Positions 1-9,535 of a stretch of 64,000 nucleotides of DNA are shown here, piece after piece. The notes below the pieces were generated by a model that was not told the origin of the DNA, searched no databases, and saw nothing but the letters and a program-made list of their open reading frames with translations. Each line of letters opens with the position of its first letter. The first letter of the stretch is position 1. The stretch is taken from positions 1 through 64,000 of the forward strand of contig NZ_KZ268705.1 in assembly GCF_002233755.1 (NCBI RefSeq). Reading direction: 5' to 3'. Made by a program: the position numbers and the translations under genes. The DNA comes from Acinetobacter piscicola. GTDB lineage: Bacteria > Pseudomonadota > Gammaproteobacteria > Pseudomonadales > Moraxellaceae.

Positions 1-20
1 AAAATGGTGCAATAAAAATT

Positions 21-42
21 CCAGCAATAAGCTGGTTTTTTT
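21..42 (+). terminator. Rho-independent terminator of an upstream gene outside the window
   Basis: A CCAGC/GCTGG hairpin with a five-base loop is followed by seven T residues. It would end a plus-strand transcript entering from the left edge. Confidence 0.6.
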
Positions 43-491
43 ATGCCTAAAATTTATAGCTCCTATTCAGCTAAAATAATATTGAATGGACTTTTTAGCA
101 ACCATTATTTTACTGAATTTTCAACCAATTAGATTGACTATCGATCGAATATCTGCGTATTCCCCTTCCAAATCTTTCAGCAATAATTCAATGTATTATG
201 CCAATAATATAAGCACTCACCTGAAATTTTAATGTGCGATAAATTTTGATCACAGATTCAAAAAATAAAGTAAATATCCATAGAAATTAGACTCGAAACT
301 TTCAAGTAAAACATCACATAATGAATTCAATTGAATGAAGTATCTTTTGCTTGGAACAATAGATTTTTTTATTTGAACCACTCAAACACATTTTTATTTT
401 TTAATTACGAAAGGTAAAAGAAGTCTTTTTATCATTTATCTATTTTATCTTTGCTTTCTATAATAATTGCGACTTCGCATATTTTTTAGAT
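43..491. other. AT-rich intergenic stretch with no recognised gene
   Basis: About 450 bases with frequent stops in all frames and no tRNA-like or strongly paired structure. I see no gene. It may hold the promoter of a gene off the left edge. Confidence 0.5.
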
Positions 492-521
492 AAAAAAAGA
501 CCACGTTTTGGAACGTGGTCT
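492..521 (-). terminator. Terminator of tRNA-Met
   Basis: A perfect 10-bp stem (AGACCACGTT with AACGTGGTCT, four-base loop) is followed by a T-run on the minus strand. It lies 7 bases beyond the tRNA 3' end. Confidence 0.85.
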
Positions 522-528
522 ATAAAAA

Positions 529-605
529 TGGTGGCTATGACGAGACTTGAACTTGTGACCCCCGCATTATGAGTGCGGTGCTCTAACCAACTGAGCTACA
601 TAGCC
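529..605 (-). tRNA. tRNA-Met (anticodon CAT, elongator type)
   Basis: The minus strand folds into a complete 77-nt cloverleaf. The acceptor stem is GGCTATG/CATAGCC with discriminator A and an encoded CCA. The anticodon stem CCGCA/TGCGG encloses loop CTCATAA, giving anticodon CAT. The paired first base pair (G-C) fits elongator rather than initiator tRNA-Met. It is a single gene with its own terminator. Confidence 0.95.
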
Positions 606-683
606 GAAAAACTGTGGGCGCATTATGTGATGTTATGTTTAGTACGTCAAGTACTTAATGCGCTTAATTGATCAAAATTTGTT

Positions 684-1060
<377 letters not shown>

Positions 1061-1083
1061 GCGTATCCTAACAAATTTTACAG

Positions 1084-1347
1084 CTAATTGCTTGTGCTTT
1101 TTTGAGCAATCAGTTTTTTATACTTTTCCATCAACTCATCTTGGCTTTCCACATGATTGGGATCAAGCGGAATACAGTCGACTGGACAGAAAAGTGAGCA
1201 TTGTGGTTGATCATGATGTCCAACACATTCCGTACATAGGTTTGGATTAATTTCATAAATCTCCTCACCCATATAAATAGCATCGTTTGGACATACAGGT
1301 TCACACACATCACAATTGATGCATTCATCGGTAATGATTAAAGACAC
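1084..1347 (-). CDS. YfhL-type 2[4Fe-4S] ferredoxin
   Basis: Small cytoplasmic electron carrier of 87 residues. Two cluster motifs are visible: Cys9-x2-Cys12-x2-Cys15-x3-Cys19, then Cys38-x2-Cys41-x8-Cys50-x3-Cys54, with further Cys58. The long CxxC-x8 spacing and the charged C-terminal helix fit the YfhL/Alvinella-type ferredoxins. I use a GTG start one base after the coaD stop, because the upstream ATG would add 19 unrelated residues inside coaD. An AAGG lies about 9 bases upstream. It is co-transcribed with coaD and followed directly by rnpB. The redox partner is unknown. Confidence 0.9.
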   Translation of the reverse strand: MSLIITDECINCDVCEPVCPNDAIYMGEEIYEINPNLCTECVGHHDQPQCSLFCPVDCIPLDPNHVESQDELMEKYKKLIAQKSTSN

Positions 1348-1348
1348 G

Positions 1349-1876
<528 letters not shown>

Positions 1877-2001
1877 TTAACAAAAACTGAAATATTAGCG
1901 AATAACCTCAACTCATTTACAATCAGGTTTTTAATTCTGAAATGACTTCACCTTGACTCAAGTTTGAGGCAAAATAAGACTATTCTTGGAATATTTGTAT
2001 T

Positions 2002-2478
2002 ATGTCGAAAAACATTGTTGTTAAAAAAAATAATAGTGGGACGATTGCGCTAAATAAACGTGCACGCCACGATTATTTCATTGAAGAAAAATTTGAAGCT
2101 GGTCTCTCTTTGCAAGGCTGGGAAGTGAAATCGTTACGTGCTGGACGTATGACGATCACTGAAAGCTATATTACCTTTAAAAATAATGAAGCTTTCCTGT
2201 TTGGCGCTCAGATTCAACCTTTACTTTCTGCATCATCACATGTCGTGCCAGAAGCAACACGTACACGTAAATTATTACTTTCCCGTCGTGAACTTGAAAA
2301 GTTGATGGGCGCTATTAATCAAAAAGGTTATACCTGTGTGCCTTTAGCCTGTTATTGGAAAGGTCCTCTTGCTAAGCTTGAAATTGCCTTGGTAAAAGGT
2401 AAACAGTTACATGATAAACGTGCAACAGAAAAAGATCGTGATTGGCAGCGTGATAAAGCACGCATCATGCATAAGTAA
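2002..2478 (+). CDS. smpB: SsrA-binding protein SmpB
   Basis: Partner of tmRNA in trans-translation, which rescues stalled ribosomes. The protein has 158 residues, a normal length. The conserved core with [16 protein letters not shown] and the basic C-terminal tail ending in [12 protein letters not shown], which enters the mRNA channel, are both present. It is monocistronic, with a terminator at 2501. The tmRNA gene itself is not in the window. Confidence 0.98.
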   Translation: MSKNIVVKKNNSGTIALNKRARHDYFIEEKFEAGLSLQGWEVKSLRAGRMTITESYITFKNNEAFLFGAQIQPLLSASSHVVPEATRTRKLLLSRRELEKLMGAINQKGYTCVPLACYWKGPLAKLEIALVKGKQLHDKRATEKDRDWQRDKARIMHK

Positions 2479-2500
2479 TCAACAAAATAATCGATACGTA

Positions 2501-2526
2501 AAAAAACCTCCGCTTGGAGGTTTTTT
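2501..2526 (+). terminator. Bidirectional terminator after smpB
   Basis: An 11-bp perfect stem, AAAAAACCTCC with GGAGGTTTTTT around loop GCTT. The A/T ends let it serve smpB and the convergent flavodoxin gene. Confidence 0.85.
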
Positions 2527-2549
2527 ACAATTAATCTCAACTCAATAAG

Positions 2550-3101
2550 TTACTTCATTCGATTCACTTGCAATGCCGTATATTCACCAAACCATATTGC
2601 TGTTTCTAAGTCACCTTTAGGGGGCGTGACCTCTACAGGTGCATTATCAGATTGAGTCATTAATCCTAAAAAGCTCGACATGCGATTTAAGTCATTCAAT
2701 CCACGCCCAGTAGGCATCAGCGGTAAACCGCTCCATAGCATGCCATGTTGCATAGCAAACAGATTGATTTGTTGAAGCACAGCCAATTTATCGCCACTTA
2801 AGCCACCGCCATTGGTGAAACCCGCAGCCAATTTCCCTTGCCAAGTACGTGCTAACCAGCGCTTAGATGACTGTTCCATAAATAATTTTAATGCTGAAGT
2901 TAGGCTTCCCATATAAGTAGGACAGCCAAAAATAATTGCATCAGCTTGGTCTAATATATCCCAATCTACATGTTCAACATTCATCATATGTACAACAACA
3001 CCAACTTGCTCTATACCTTGTGCAATAGATTGAGCAACTTTTGCGGTATGCCCATAGGGACTGTGATAAACAATTGCAATCGATTTAGAAGATAGGGACA
3101 T
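2550..3101 (-). CDS. Flavodoxin-family / WrbA-like NAD(P)H:quinone oxidoreductase
   Basis: Predicted cytoplasmic FMN protein of about 183 residues. The N-terminal IAIVYHSPYGHTAKVAQSIA is the phosphate-binding loop of flavodoxins, and GCPTYMGSLTSALKLFME and AGFTNGGGLSGDKLAVLQQI match the flavin-ring segments of WrbA-type reductases. The longest ORF begins with TTG at 3116; I prefer the ATG at 3101. A paralogue lies at 37042-37596. Its physiological substrate cannot be told from sequence. Confidence 0.85.
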   Translation of the reverse strand: MSLSSKSIAIVYHSPYGHTAKVAQSIAQGIEQVGVVVHMMNVEHVDWDILDQADAIIFGCPTYMGSLTSALKLFMEQSSKRWLARTWQGKLAAGFTNGGGLSGDKLAVLQQINLFAMQHGMLWSGLPLMPTGRGLNDLNRMSSFLGLMTQSDNAPVEVTPPKGDLETAIWFGEYTALQVNRMK

Positions 3102-3141
3102 AGCGATGAATAACAAACAATTTTAGTCAAGTTTAACAGCT

Positions 3142-3882
3142 TCAAGCCATAAACACGAATGTTGCCATACGGCCTGTTTTGGCATGACGACGATAAGAAT
3201 AGTAATCTTGTTCTTGACGGTAAGAACATTGATCACCACCTAAAACTGTTGCAACACCCTGTTGATTTAAAATAAAACGCGCAATCGCATAGAGATCTGC
3301 ATAATATTTGCCTGCTTGCTCACCCTCTTGAAAAGCTGTTGCCAATACAGCATATTTCGAACAAAAAGCATCTTTTACTTCTGTTTCAACTTCAAAGCAA
3401 GGCTGACTAATTGCAGCGCCTAACCATGCCCATGTTGGTTTTGAACGCATTTCTGCAATAGTATTTTCAACAATACCACCAGCTAAACCACGCCACCCTG
3501 CATGTAAATTAGCAACTTCGCTACCATCTGCATTGCCTAAAACCACAGGCAAGCAATCCGCAGTCATCATCATTAACGCATGACCCTTTTTTTGCGTCAC
3601 CAAACCATCACCAATAAGTGCTACTAAGGGTATTTCTTCATTGATGGTATGGCAGATTGTGCTATGCGTTTGCGTCATCCAAGTGATTTTATTGACACCA
3701 AACTCTGCAAACTCATCTAATAAGGTCATGCGATGGCTTTGGACACGCTGCGGATCATCATTCACATGCAACGCCAAATTAAAACCATCAAGCTCAGATT
3801 GCTCCGAAGCCAAAGCTTTAGGATGCTGGATATGTGTCTGTCCGACAAATACACCTTGTGGTAATCCTTGAACAAATTGCAT
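3142..3882 (-). CDS. pgeF: Laccase-domain purine nucleoside / peptidoglycan-editing protein PgeF (YfiH)
   Basis: Member of the DUF152/YfiH family, reported as multicopper-like oxidases, purine nucleoside phosphorylases and peptidoglycan editing factors. The metal site is visible as TQTHS, MTADCLPVVL and NLHAGWRGLAGGIVENT. The GAAISQPCFEV segment is also typical. I start at the ATG at 3882, with AAGGA about 11 bases upstream, giving 246 residues; the longer frame would need a TTG. It lies downstream of rluD in the same direction, a common pairing. Confidence 0.92.
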   Translation of the reverse strand: MQFVQGLPQGVFVGQTHIQHPKALASEQSELDGFNLALHVNDDPQRVQSHRMTLLDEFAEFGVNKITWMTQTHSTICHTINEEIPLVALIGDGLVTQKKGHALMMMTADCLPVVLGNADGSEVANLHAGWRGLAGGIVENTIAEMRSKPTWAWLGAAISQPCFEVETEVKDAFCSKYAVLATAFQEGEQAGKYYADLYAIARFILNQQGVATVLGGDQCSYRQEQDYYSYRRHAKTGRMATFVFMA

Positions 3883-3919
3883 GTGCTTTCTGATCCTTTT
3901 ATTCAATTCACTTTTTCAA

Positions 3920-4972
3920 TTAATAAGCTTTATTTTCTGAACGTAAAACATCCAATAGATCAATAAAGTCTTGTGGCCACGGCGCTTCAAACATCATTTC
4001 TTGCTTAGTTTGCGGATGGATCAAACCTAGTTTTGAAGCGTGTAAAGCTTGACGTTTAAAACCACGTAAAGTGCTCGCTAATTTGTCAGAAGCTCCAGCG
4101 GGTACTTTGACACGACTCACATAAATAGGATCACCTACTAAAGGGAAACCAATATAAGTGAAATGAATACGGATTTGATGGGTACGCCCTGTCTCAAGTT
4201 GTGCTTGTACGCGAGTGAAATGTTGAAAACGTTCTTTTACATTGTAATGCGTTACAGCATCACGACCGCCCGGCAAAATCGCCATTTTCACACGATCTAC
4301 AGGATGACGTTTAATCGGTTCATCAATTTTACCACCTGCAATCATCGTCCCATAACAAATTAAGTCATATACACGATAAACCGTTTTTTTAGCCAATTGC
4401 TTACTGAGTGAAAATTGTGCTTCTAAATTTTTAGCGACGACTAATAAGCCACTGGTATCTTTATCAATACGATGCACTAAACCTGCACGAGTCAATTCTG
4501 CTGATTTTGGATAATGATAAAGCAACGCATTGACCAATGTTCCATTCGGATTACCTGCACCCGGATGAACAACCATACCGACAGGTTTATTGATGACCAT
4601 GATGTCATCATCTTCATAGATGATATCTAAAGGAATATTTTCAGGCTGTGCCGAAGTTTGAGCTTCAAGCTCAACCTCAAGCGCCAGCATTTCATTGCCT
4701 TCGCACTTATACTTTGGTTTGACAATGTTACCATTTACCAACAAATGGCCATCCTTCATCCACTGTTTAAGTTTTTCGCGAGAAAACTCATTCCAAACAG
4801 TTGCTGCAACTTGATCTATACGTTGCCCTAAATAGCTGTCATCCAGTTGAAATTGCAACGATAAACGTGTTGCAGTCGGCGCAGAATTATGATTATCTGC
4901 ATCCTCAGAATCTTCAAGTAAATTGAAATCATTTTCTGAGAGATTAGAATTAGAAGAGTGTGCTGAAGTCAT
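3920..4972 (-). CDS. rluD: 23S rRNA pseudouridine synthase RluD
   Basis: Makes pseudouridine at 1911/1915/1917 of 23S rRNA helix 69. The 350-residue protein has an acidic N-terminal extension, an S4-like RNA-binding domain (SREKLKQWMKDGHLLVNG) and the catalytic block GLVHRIDKDTSGLLVVAKN with the nucleophilic Asp. RTHQIRIH is the conserved arginine motif near the C-terminus. It is transcribed divergently from bamD, as in several gammaproteobacteria, and is followed by pgeF. Confidence 0.96.
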   Translation of the reverse strand: MTSAHSSNSNLSENDFNLLEDSEDADNHNSAPTATRLSLQFQLDDSYLGQRIDQVAATVWNEFSREKLKQWMKDGHLLVNGNIVKPKYKCEGNEMLALEVELEAQTSAQPENIPLDIIYEDDDIMVINKPVGMVVHPGAGNPNGTLVNALLYHYPKSAELTRAGLVHRIDKDTSGLLVVAKNLEAQFSLSKQLAKKTVYRVYDLICYGTMIAGGKIDEPIKRHPVDRVKMAILPGGRDAVTHYNVKERFQHFTRVQAQLETGRTHQIRIHFTYIGFPLVGDPIYVSRVKVPAGASDKLASTLRGFKRQALHASKLGLIHPQTKQEMMFEAPWPQDFIDLLDVLRSENKAY

Positions 4973-5043
4973 TTGCTCATTCGGACAAAAGTGGTTTAAT
5001 AGCGCAATTGTAGCCTATTGCCCGTATAAACAGAGGAATTTTT

Positions 5044-6060
5044 ATGTCGCTACCACGTTATAAAGTCACAATGCTTGCTTTAACTGTAGGCTTAGCAACA
5101 GCTTTTGTAGGTTGTAGCAGCAATCCTAAGAAAGATGTTGTGGATACAGGCCCTCAATCTAGCGAGCAAATTTATTTCAAAAAAGCGATGAAATCCCTAG
5201 ATAATGGACAATATGGCGACGCTGCAAAATCTTTAGAGGCAATTGATACTTATTATCCAACTGGGCAATATGCGCAACAAGCTCAACTCGAATTGATTTA
5301 TACAAAATTTAAGCAAAAAGATTTTGAAGGTACAATCACTCTTGCAGATCGTTTTATTCGTTTAAATCCGCAACATCCAAATTTAGACTATGCCTACTAT
5401 GTTCGTGGTGTTGCGAATATGGAGCAAAACTATGACAGCATGTTGCGTTATACGTCATTAAAACAAGCGCACCGTGATGTAGGTTATCTGAAAGTTGCTT
5501 ATCAAAACTTTGTGGATTTAATTCGTCGTTACCCATCGAGCCAATATTCTGTAGATGCAGCGCAACGAATGAAGTTCATTGGTCAAGAATTGGCTGAGAG
5601 TGAAATGAATGCAGCTCGCTTTAATATTGAACGTAAAGCGTATTTGGCTGCTGTTGAACGCTCTCAATGGGTAATAGAACATTATCCACAAACACCTCAA
5701 GTTCCTGAAGCTTTAGCAACCATGGCTTATGGTTATGAAAAACTAGGGGATAAAGCAACATCACAACAATATGTTGATGTTTTAAAGAAAAATTATCCAA
5801 ATCTAGTTAAATCAAATGGTGAAGTAAATTTACGCGCTGCACGTAGAGAAGCAAGCTGGGTGAACCGTGCCACTTTAGGTATTTTTGGACGTAGTGACAA
5901 TGCAGAAATTGCCAAAGAAGCGCCAACACAGGTAACCACTGAGCAAGAAGCAAGTTTATTAAATAAGGTTAGTTTTGGCTTATTGGATCGTCCAAATCGT
6001 CAAGTTTCAAGCGAGCCTGCACGTGCAGATGAAAGCTTATATGATGGTCAACGCAAATAA
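5044..6060 (+). CDS. bamD: Outer membrane assembly lipoprotein BamD
   Basis: Essential lipoprotein of the BAM complex that folds outer-membrane beta-barrels. A lipoprotein signal peptide ends at Cys24 (AFVGC). TPR-type helices follow, for example YFKKAMKSLDNGQYGDAAKS. At 338 residues it is longer than E. coli BamD (about 245) because of a C-terminal extension from about residue 255, as in relatives of this genus. It is monocistronic, with a strong terminator at 6099. Confidence 0.95.
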   Translation: MSLPRYKVTMLALTVGLATAFVGCSSNPKKDVVDTGPQSSEQIYFKKAMKSLDNGQYGDAAKSLEAIDTYYPTGQYAQQAQLELIYTKFKQKDFEGTITLADRFIRLNPQHPNLDYAYYVRGVANMEQNYDSMLRYTSLKQAHRDVGYLKVAYQNFVDLIRRYPSSQYSVDAAQRMKFIGQELAESEMNAARFNIERKAYLAAVERSQWVIEHYPQTPQVPEALATMAYGYEKLGDKATSQQYVDVLKKNYPNLVKSNGEVNLRAARREASWVNRATLGIFGRSDNAEIAKEAPTQVTTEQEASLLNKVSFGLLDRPNRQVSSEPARADESLYDGQRK

Positions 6061-6098
6061 CCATATATTAAGCGAACGATATAAACGAACGACAGATT

Positions 6099-6124
6099 AA
6101 GACGGGTTTTTACCCGTCTTTTTT
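6099..6124 (+). terminator. Terminator after bamD
   Basis: A 9-bp stem, AAGACGGGT/ACCCGTCTT with a four-T loop, is followed by a T-run. Confidence 0.9.
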
Positions 6125-6198
6125 ATGCATAGATATTTTTCAATTTCAAACTAAGGTACACTTTGCCTTTGTAATTATGTATTCATTTTGGCTTTTCT

Positions 6199-8097
6199 AT
6201 GGCAATTCCTCAACACACTATTGATCAAATTCTCGATCGCACAGACATTGTCGAGCTGATTGGTCAACGTGTGAAATTGAAAAAGACAGGACGCACCTAT
6301 TCAGGCTGCTGCCCTTTTCATCAGGAAAAATCGCCTTCTTTTCATGTGTATCGTGACAAACAGTATTACCACTGCTTTGGTTGCCAAGCCAATGGTAATG
6401 CGATCCGTTTTCTTATGGATATTGATAATCGTAACTTTATCGACGTGATGAAGGAATTATCAAGTCATTCAGGTGTCGAACTTCCAAAAGATAATCACGA
6501 CAATAAAAAATTGTCTTATAAACGCGAAGTAGTAAAACCTCAACCCAAACCTGAAATAAAAACACAGGATTCTCAGCCATCTAAAATAACCAATGAATCT
6601 GTAGTACCTGTCGATATTGATCCTTTTGAAGCATTTCAAAATTATTCAGAATTTGAAAACTTTGACCCGACACAATTCGGTGATGCAGGCTTTGATCAAC
6701 CTCCCATTGATGGCAATCTCTATGATTTGCTCGAAAATATTGCCCAATTTTACGAGCGACAGTTACCCAACAGTAAAACTGCACAGCACTATTTTAAACA
6801 TCGTGGATTGGGTAAAGAAACTATTCAATATTGGCGTTTAGGTTATGCGCCTGAAGACTGGCAACACTTAGAAAAAGCCTTTCCACAAGATATTGAAGGT
6901 TTAAAACTACTTGGTTTGATTCGTACCAGTGATAGTGGTCGTGATTTTGACCTTTTACGAGATCGAGTCATCTTCCCAATTCGAGACAGCAAAGGACGTG
7001 TTGTCGGTTTTGGTGGTCGTGCACTTAATGATGAAATTAAGCCTAAATATATCAACTCACCTGACTCTGAAGTCTTTCATAAAAACCAACTGCTTTATGG
7101 TCTATATGAAGGTCGTAAAGATCGAGCACAGAATTGGCTCATGGTTGAAGGATATATGGATGTCATCGCCCTACAACAAAACGGTATTTCAGGTGCTGTG
7201 GCAACATTGGGAACAGCCAGTAATGCAGATCATTTAAATATTTTATTTAAACAAAACAGCCAAATCACGATTGCCTTTGATGGCGATGCCGCAGGTCAAA
7301 AAGCGGCTCGTCGCACTTTAGAAATCGCCTTGCCTTTACTCAATGATGGTCGTGAGCTGAAGTTCTTTGTCTTACCTAAAGAACACGATCCAGACTCACT
7401 CATTCGTAAAGAAGGCTTAGAAATATTCAATCGTTTGTGGCAACAGTCGCCATTATTGTCTGATTTTGTGTTTGCTTTACTCAGTCAAAATTATGAAATT
7501 GGTACACCTGAAGGTAAAAGTCAGGTCATGGCAGAGTTGAATCAATTAACTGAATTGCTACCCAAACATGGTTCATATCGCTATTTATTACGTCAATTTT
7601 TTAAAGAAAAACTTGGATTCAATAAAAAATGGCAACCTCAAGTCAGTTTGGATGCGACCCTATCATTTAAACAAAATATGGGCAATGAAGAGTTTGCAAT
7701 CGCAATTTTAATGCAACACCCTTTCCTTTATATCCATTTTGAAGTTTTACGAGCTTTTATCGATTCTAATGAGCTATTGGCACAAATTTTAGCTGTATTT
7801 GATCGTATCTTTGATGAATTACCTGATGATCAAGAACTTGCAACCTATTATATTTTAGGGGCTTGTAGTGCATACCATTTAGAATTATCAGACATTATGC
7901 AACGTACCAATATTCAAGCATTTACCGAAGCACCTGAAATGGCAGACAAGTTAGCATCTGATTATTCTTTAGCTTTACAAGAGAAATATCTAAAACAAAA
8001 ACTTAAATCACCGATTTCTTTGAGTGAATCGCGTAATTTACGTAAGCAACTCAATGAGCTCACTCGACAAATCAGTTTAAAGTTAGTGCATAACTAG
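6199..8097 (+). CDS. dnaG: DNA primase
   Basis: Synthesises RNA primers for replication. The N-terminal zinc domain has Cys38, His41, Cys59 and Cys62. The catalytic TOPRIM core includes WLMVEGYMDVIAL and AFDGDAAGQKAARR. The C-terminal part is the DnaB-interacting helical domain. The 632-residue protein carries an unusually long acidic, Q/P-rich linker (about residues 103-170) between the zinc and polymerase domains, absent from E. coli DnaG. rpsU is not adjacent and rpoD lies 20 kb away, so the classic rpsU-dnaG-rpoD operon is split. Confidence 0.97.
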   Translation: MAIPQHTIDQILDRTDIVELIGQRVKLKKTGRTYSGCCPFHQEKSPSFHVYRDKQYYHCFGCQANGNAIRFLMDIDNRNFIDVMKELSSHSGVELPKDNHDNKKLSYKREVVKPQPKPEIKTQDSQPSKITNESVVPVDIDPFEAFQNYSEFENFDPTQFGDAGFDQPPIDGNLYDLLENIAQFYERQLPNSKTAQHYFKHRGLGKETIQYWRLGYAPEDWQHLEKAFPQDIEGLKLLGLIRTSDSGRDFDLLRDRVIFPIRDSKGRVVGFGGRALNDEIKPKYINSPDSEVFHKNQLLYGLYEGRKDRAQNWLMVEGYMDVIALQQNGISGAVATLGTASNADHLNILFKQNSQITIAFDGDAAGQKAARRTLEIALPLLNDGRELKFFVLPKEHDPDSLIRKEGLEIFNRLWQQSPLLSDFVFALLSQNYEIGTPEGKSQVMAELNQLTELLPKHGSYRYLLRQFFKEKLGFNKKWQPQVSLDATLSFKQNMGNEEFAIAILMQHPFLYIHFEVLRAFIDSNELLAQILAVFDRIFDELPDDQELATYYILGACSAYHLELSDIMQRTNIQAFTEAPEMADKLASDYSLALQEKYLKQKLKSPISLSESRNLRKQLNELTRQISLKLVHN

Positions 8098-8165
8098 TGT
8101 TGTCTTTAAACTCAGTAGAGTTCTTTTAAGCGGAATTATTTGAAATAAAGTTCTTATAAACAAAG

Positions 8166-9455
8166 TTATTTAATACTTTTTGGTTTTCTTTCTTGTTCAA
8201 AAATATCGTGAATCCTTTCTTTAAGCCATTCAAAATGTGAAGGATCATCTTCCTGAGCAGCTTGGCGGAATATAATTGAAGTCGGATGGAGTAATTTTTG
8301 CGTTAAACGATGTGAAAAATCTTCCAAAACATGCTGTGGATCTTCACCTGCCTGAATTCGCTCTAAGGCATCGGCCAATTCAATCTGACTTTGTATTTCA
8401 CCATGTTCACGAAACTGCTGAATTGTGCTGCCTGCTTGGTGAATTCGTTGATGGGTAATCAATTGAGTAACCAATTGATTGACCATGACTTCAGCTTCGA
8501 CAGCCGCTTGACGACGATGTGCTAAATTCTCATCGATAACACCTTGTAAATCATCGACGCCATACAGATATACCCCATCCAAACTTTCTACTTTTGGGTC
8601 AATATCACGCGGTACAGCTAAATCAACCATAAGCATCTGTTGATAACGACGTTTTTTCAAAGCAGTTTTAACATCTTTATATGCAATCACTTGATGCAAG
8701 CTACCCGTGCAGCTTGAAATTACATCAGCACGATATAAATTTTCAGTAAGCTCCGCGAATGGGATAATTTCAACTTCAACACGATGTGCAATTTCTTGTG
8801 CTAAATGTTCTGCACGTTCAACGCTTCTGTTGCAAATCAAAATTTTAGCAACACCCATTTCCGCCAAATGTTTAGCAACCAAACTGTTCATTTCACCCGC
8901 AGCAACCACCATGACGGTCAGTTGATTGGGTTTACTAAAGACTTGCAACGCGAGCTGAGCAACAGCATAACCCATTGAAACAGCATGACTGCCTACCGCT
9001 GTTTCTGAGCGCACACGCTTCGCTGCGTAAAAAACATATTCAAAAATTTGGCTTAAATCTTGAGAAACAATGTCAGCATCTTTTGCTAAAGCTAAAGCTG
9101 TTTTAACTTGACCAAGAATTTGAGGTTCACCCAACATCAATGAATCTAAACCACTTGCTACTCGCATGAGATGCGAAACCGCATCGGTATTTTCATAACG
9201 ATATACATGATTTGACAATTGCTTTACATCAATACCGTTGGTTTGGGCGAGCCAATGCAATACCATATCAGCATTTTCAGCCATGGCATAAACTTCAGTA
9301 CGATTACAGGTTGAAACCACCACCATATCGTTTAAATTTTGTTGGTCATTTTGCTGAGCAAATAAATCTTTTAATCGTTCTGGATTAAAAGCCACTTGTT
9401 CGCGCAGCTCAACTGAAGCTGTTTGATGGTTGACACCCAATGCAAAGAAAGACAT
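8166..9455 (-). CDS. hemA: Glutamyl-tRNA reductase
   Basis: First committed step of C5-pathway tetrapyrrole synthesis, glutamyl-tRNA to glutamate-1-semialdehyde with NADPH. The catalytic Cys50 lies in STCNRTEVY. The [10 protein letters not shown] motif and the NADPH fold ([21 protein letters not shown] region) follow, then a helical dimerisation domain. The 429-residue length is normal. It is divergent from the TPR-lolB-ispE unit, the usual gammaproteobacterial arrangement. Confidence 0.97.
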   Translation of the reverse strand: MSFFALGVNHQTASVELREQVAFNPERLKDLFAQQNDQQNLNDMVVVSTCNRTEVYAMAENADMVLHWLAQTNGIDVKQLSNHVYRYENTDAVSHLMRVASGLDSLMLGEPQILGQVKTALALAKDADIVSQDLSQIFEYVFYAAKRVRSETAVGSHAVSMGYAVAQLALQVFSKPNQLTVMVVAAGEMNSLVAKHLAEMGVAKILICNRSVERAEHLAQEIAHRVEVEIIPFAELTENLYRADVISSCTGSLHQVIAYKDVKTALKKRRYQQMLMVDLAVPRDIDPKVESLDGVYLYGVDDLQGVIDENLAHRRQAAVEAEVMVNQLVTQLITHQRIHQAGSTIQQFREHGEIQSQIELADALERIQAGEDPQHVLEDFSHRLTQKLLHPTSIIFRQAAQEDDPSHFEWLKERIHDIFEQERKPKSIK

Positions 9456-9535
9456 ATCAGATCATCATTTCGCTAAATTTATGCTATTGTGCAATAACGG
9501 TGTCATAGAAAGCATTACTTGGATTCGGAAAAAAA

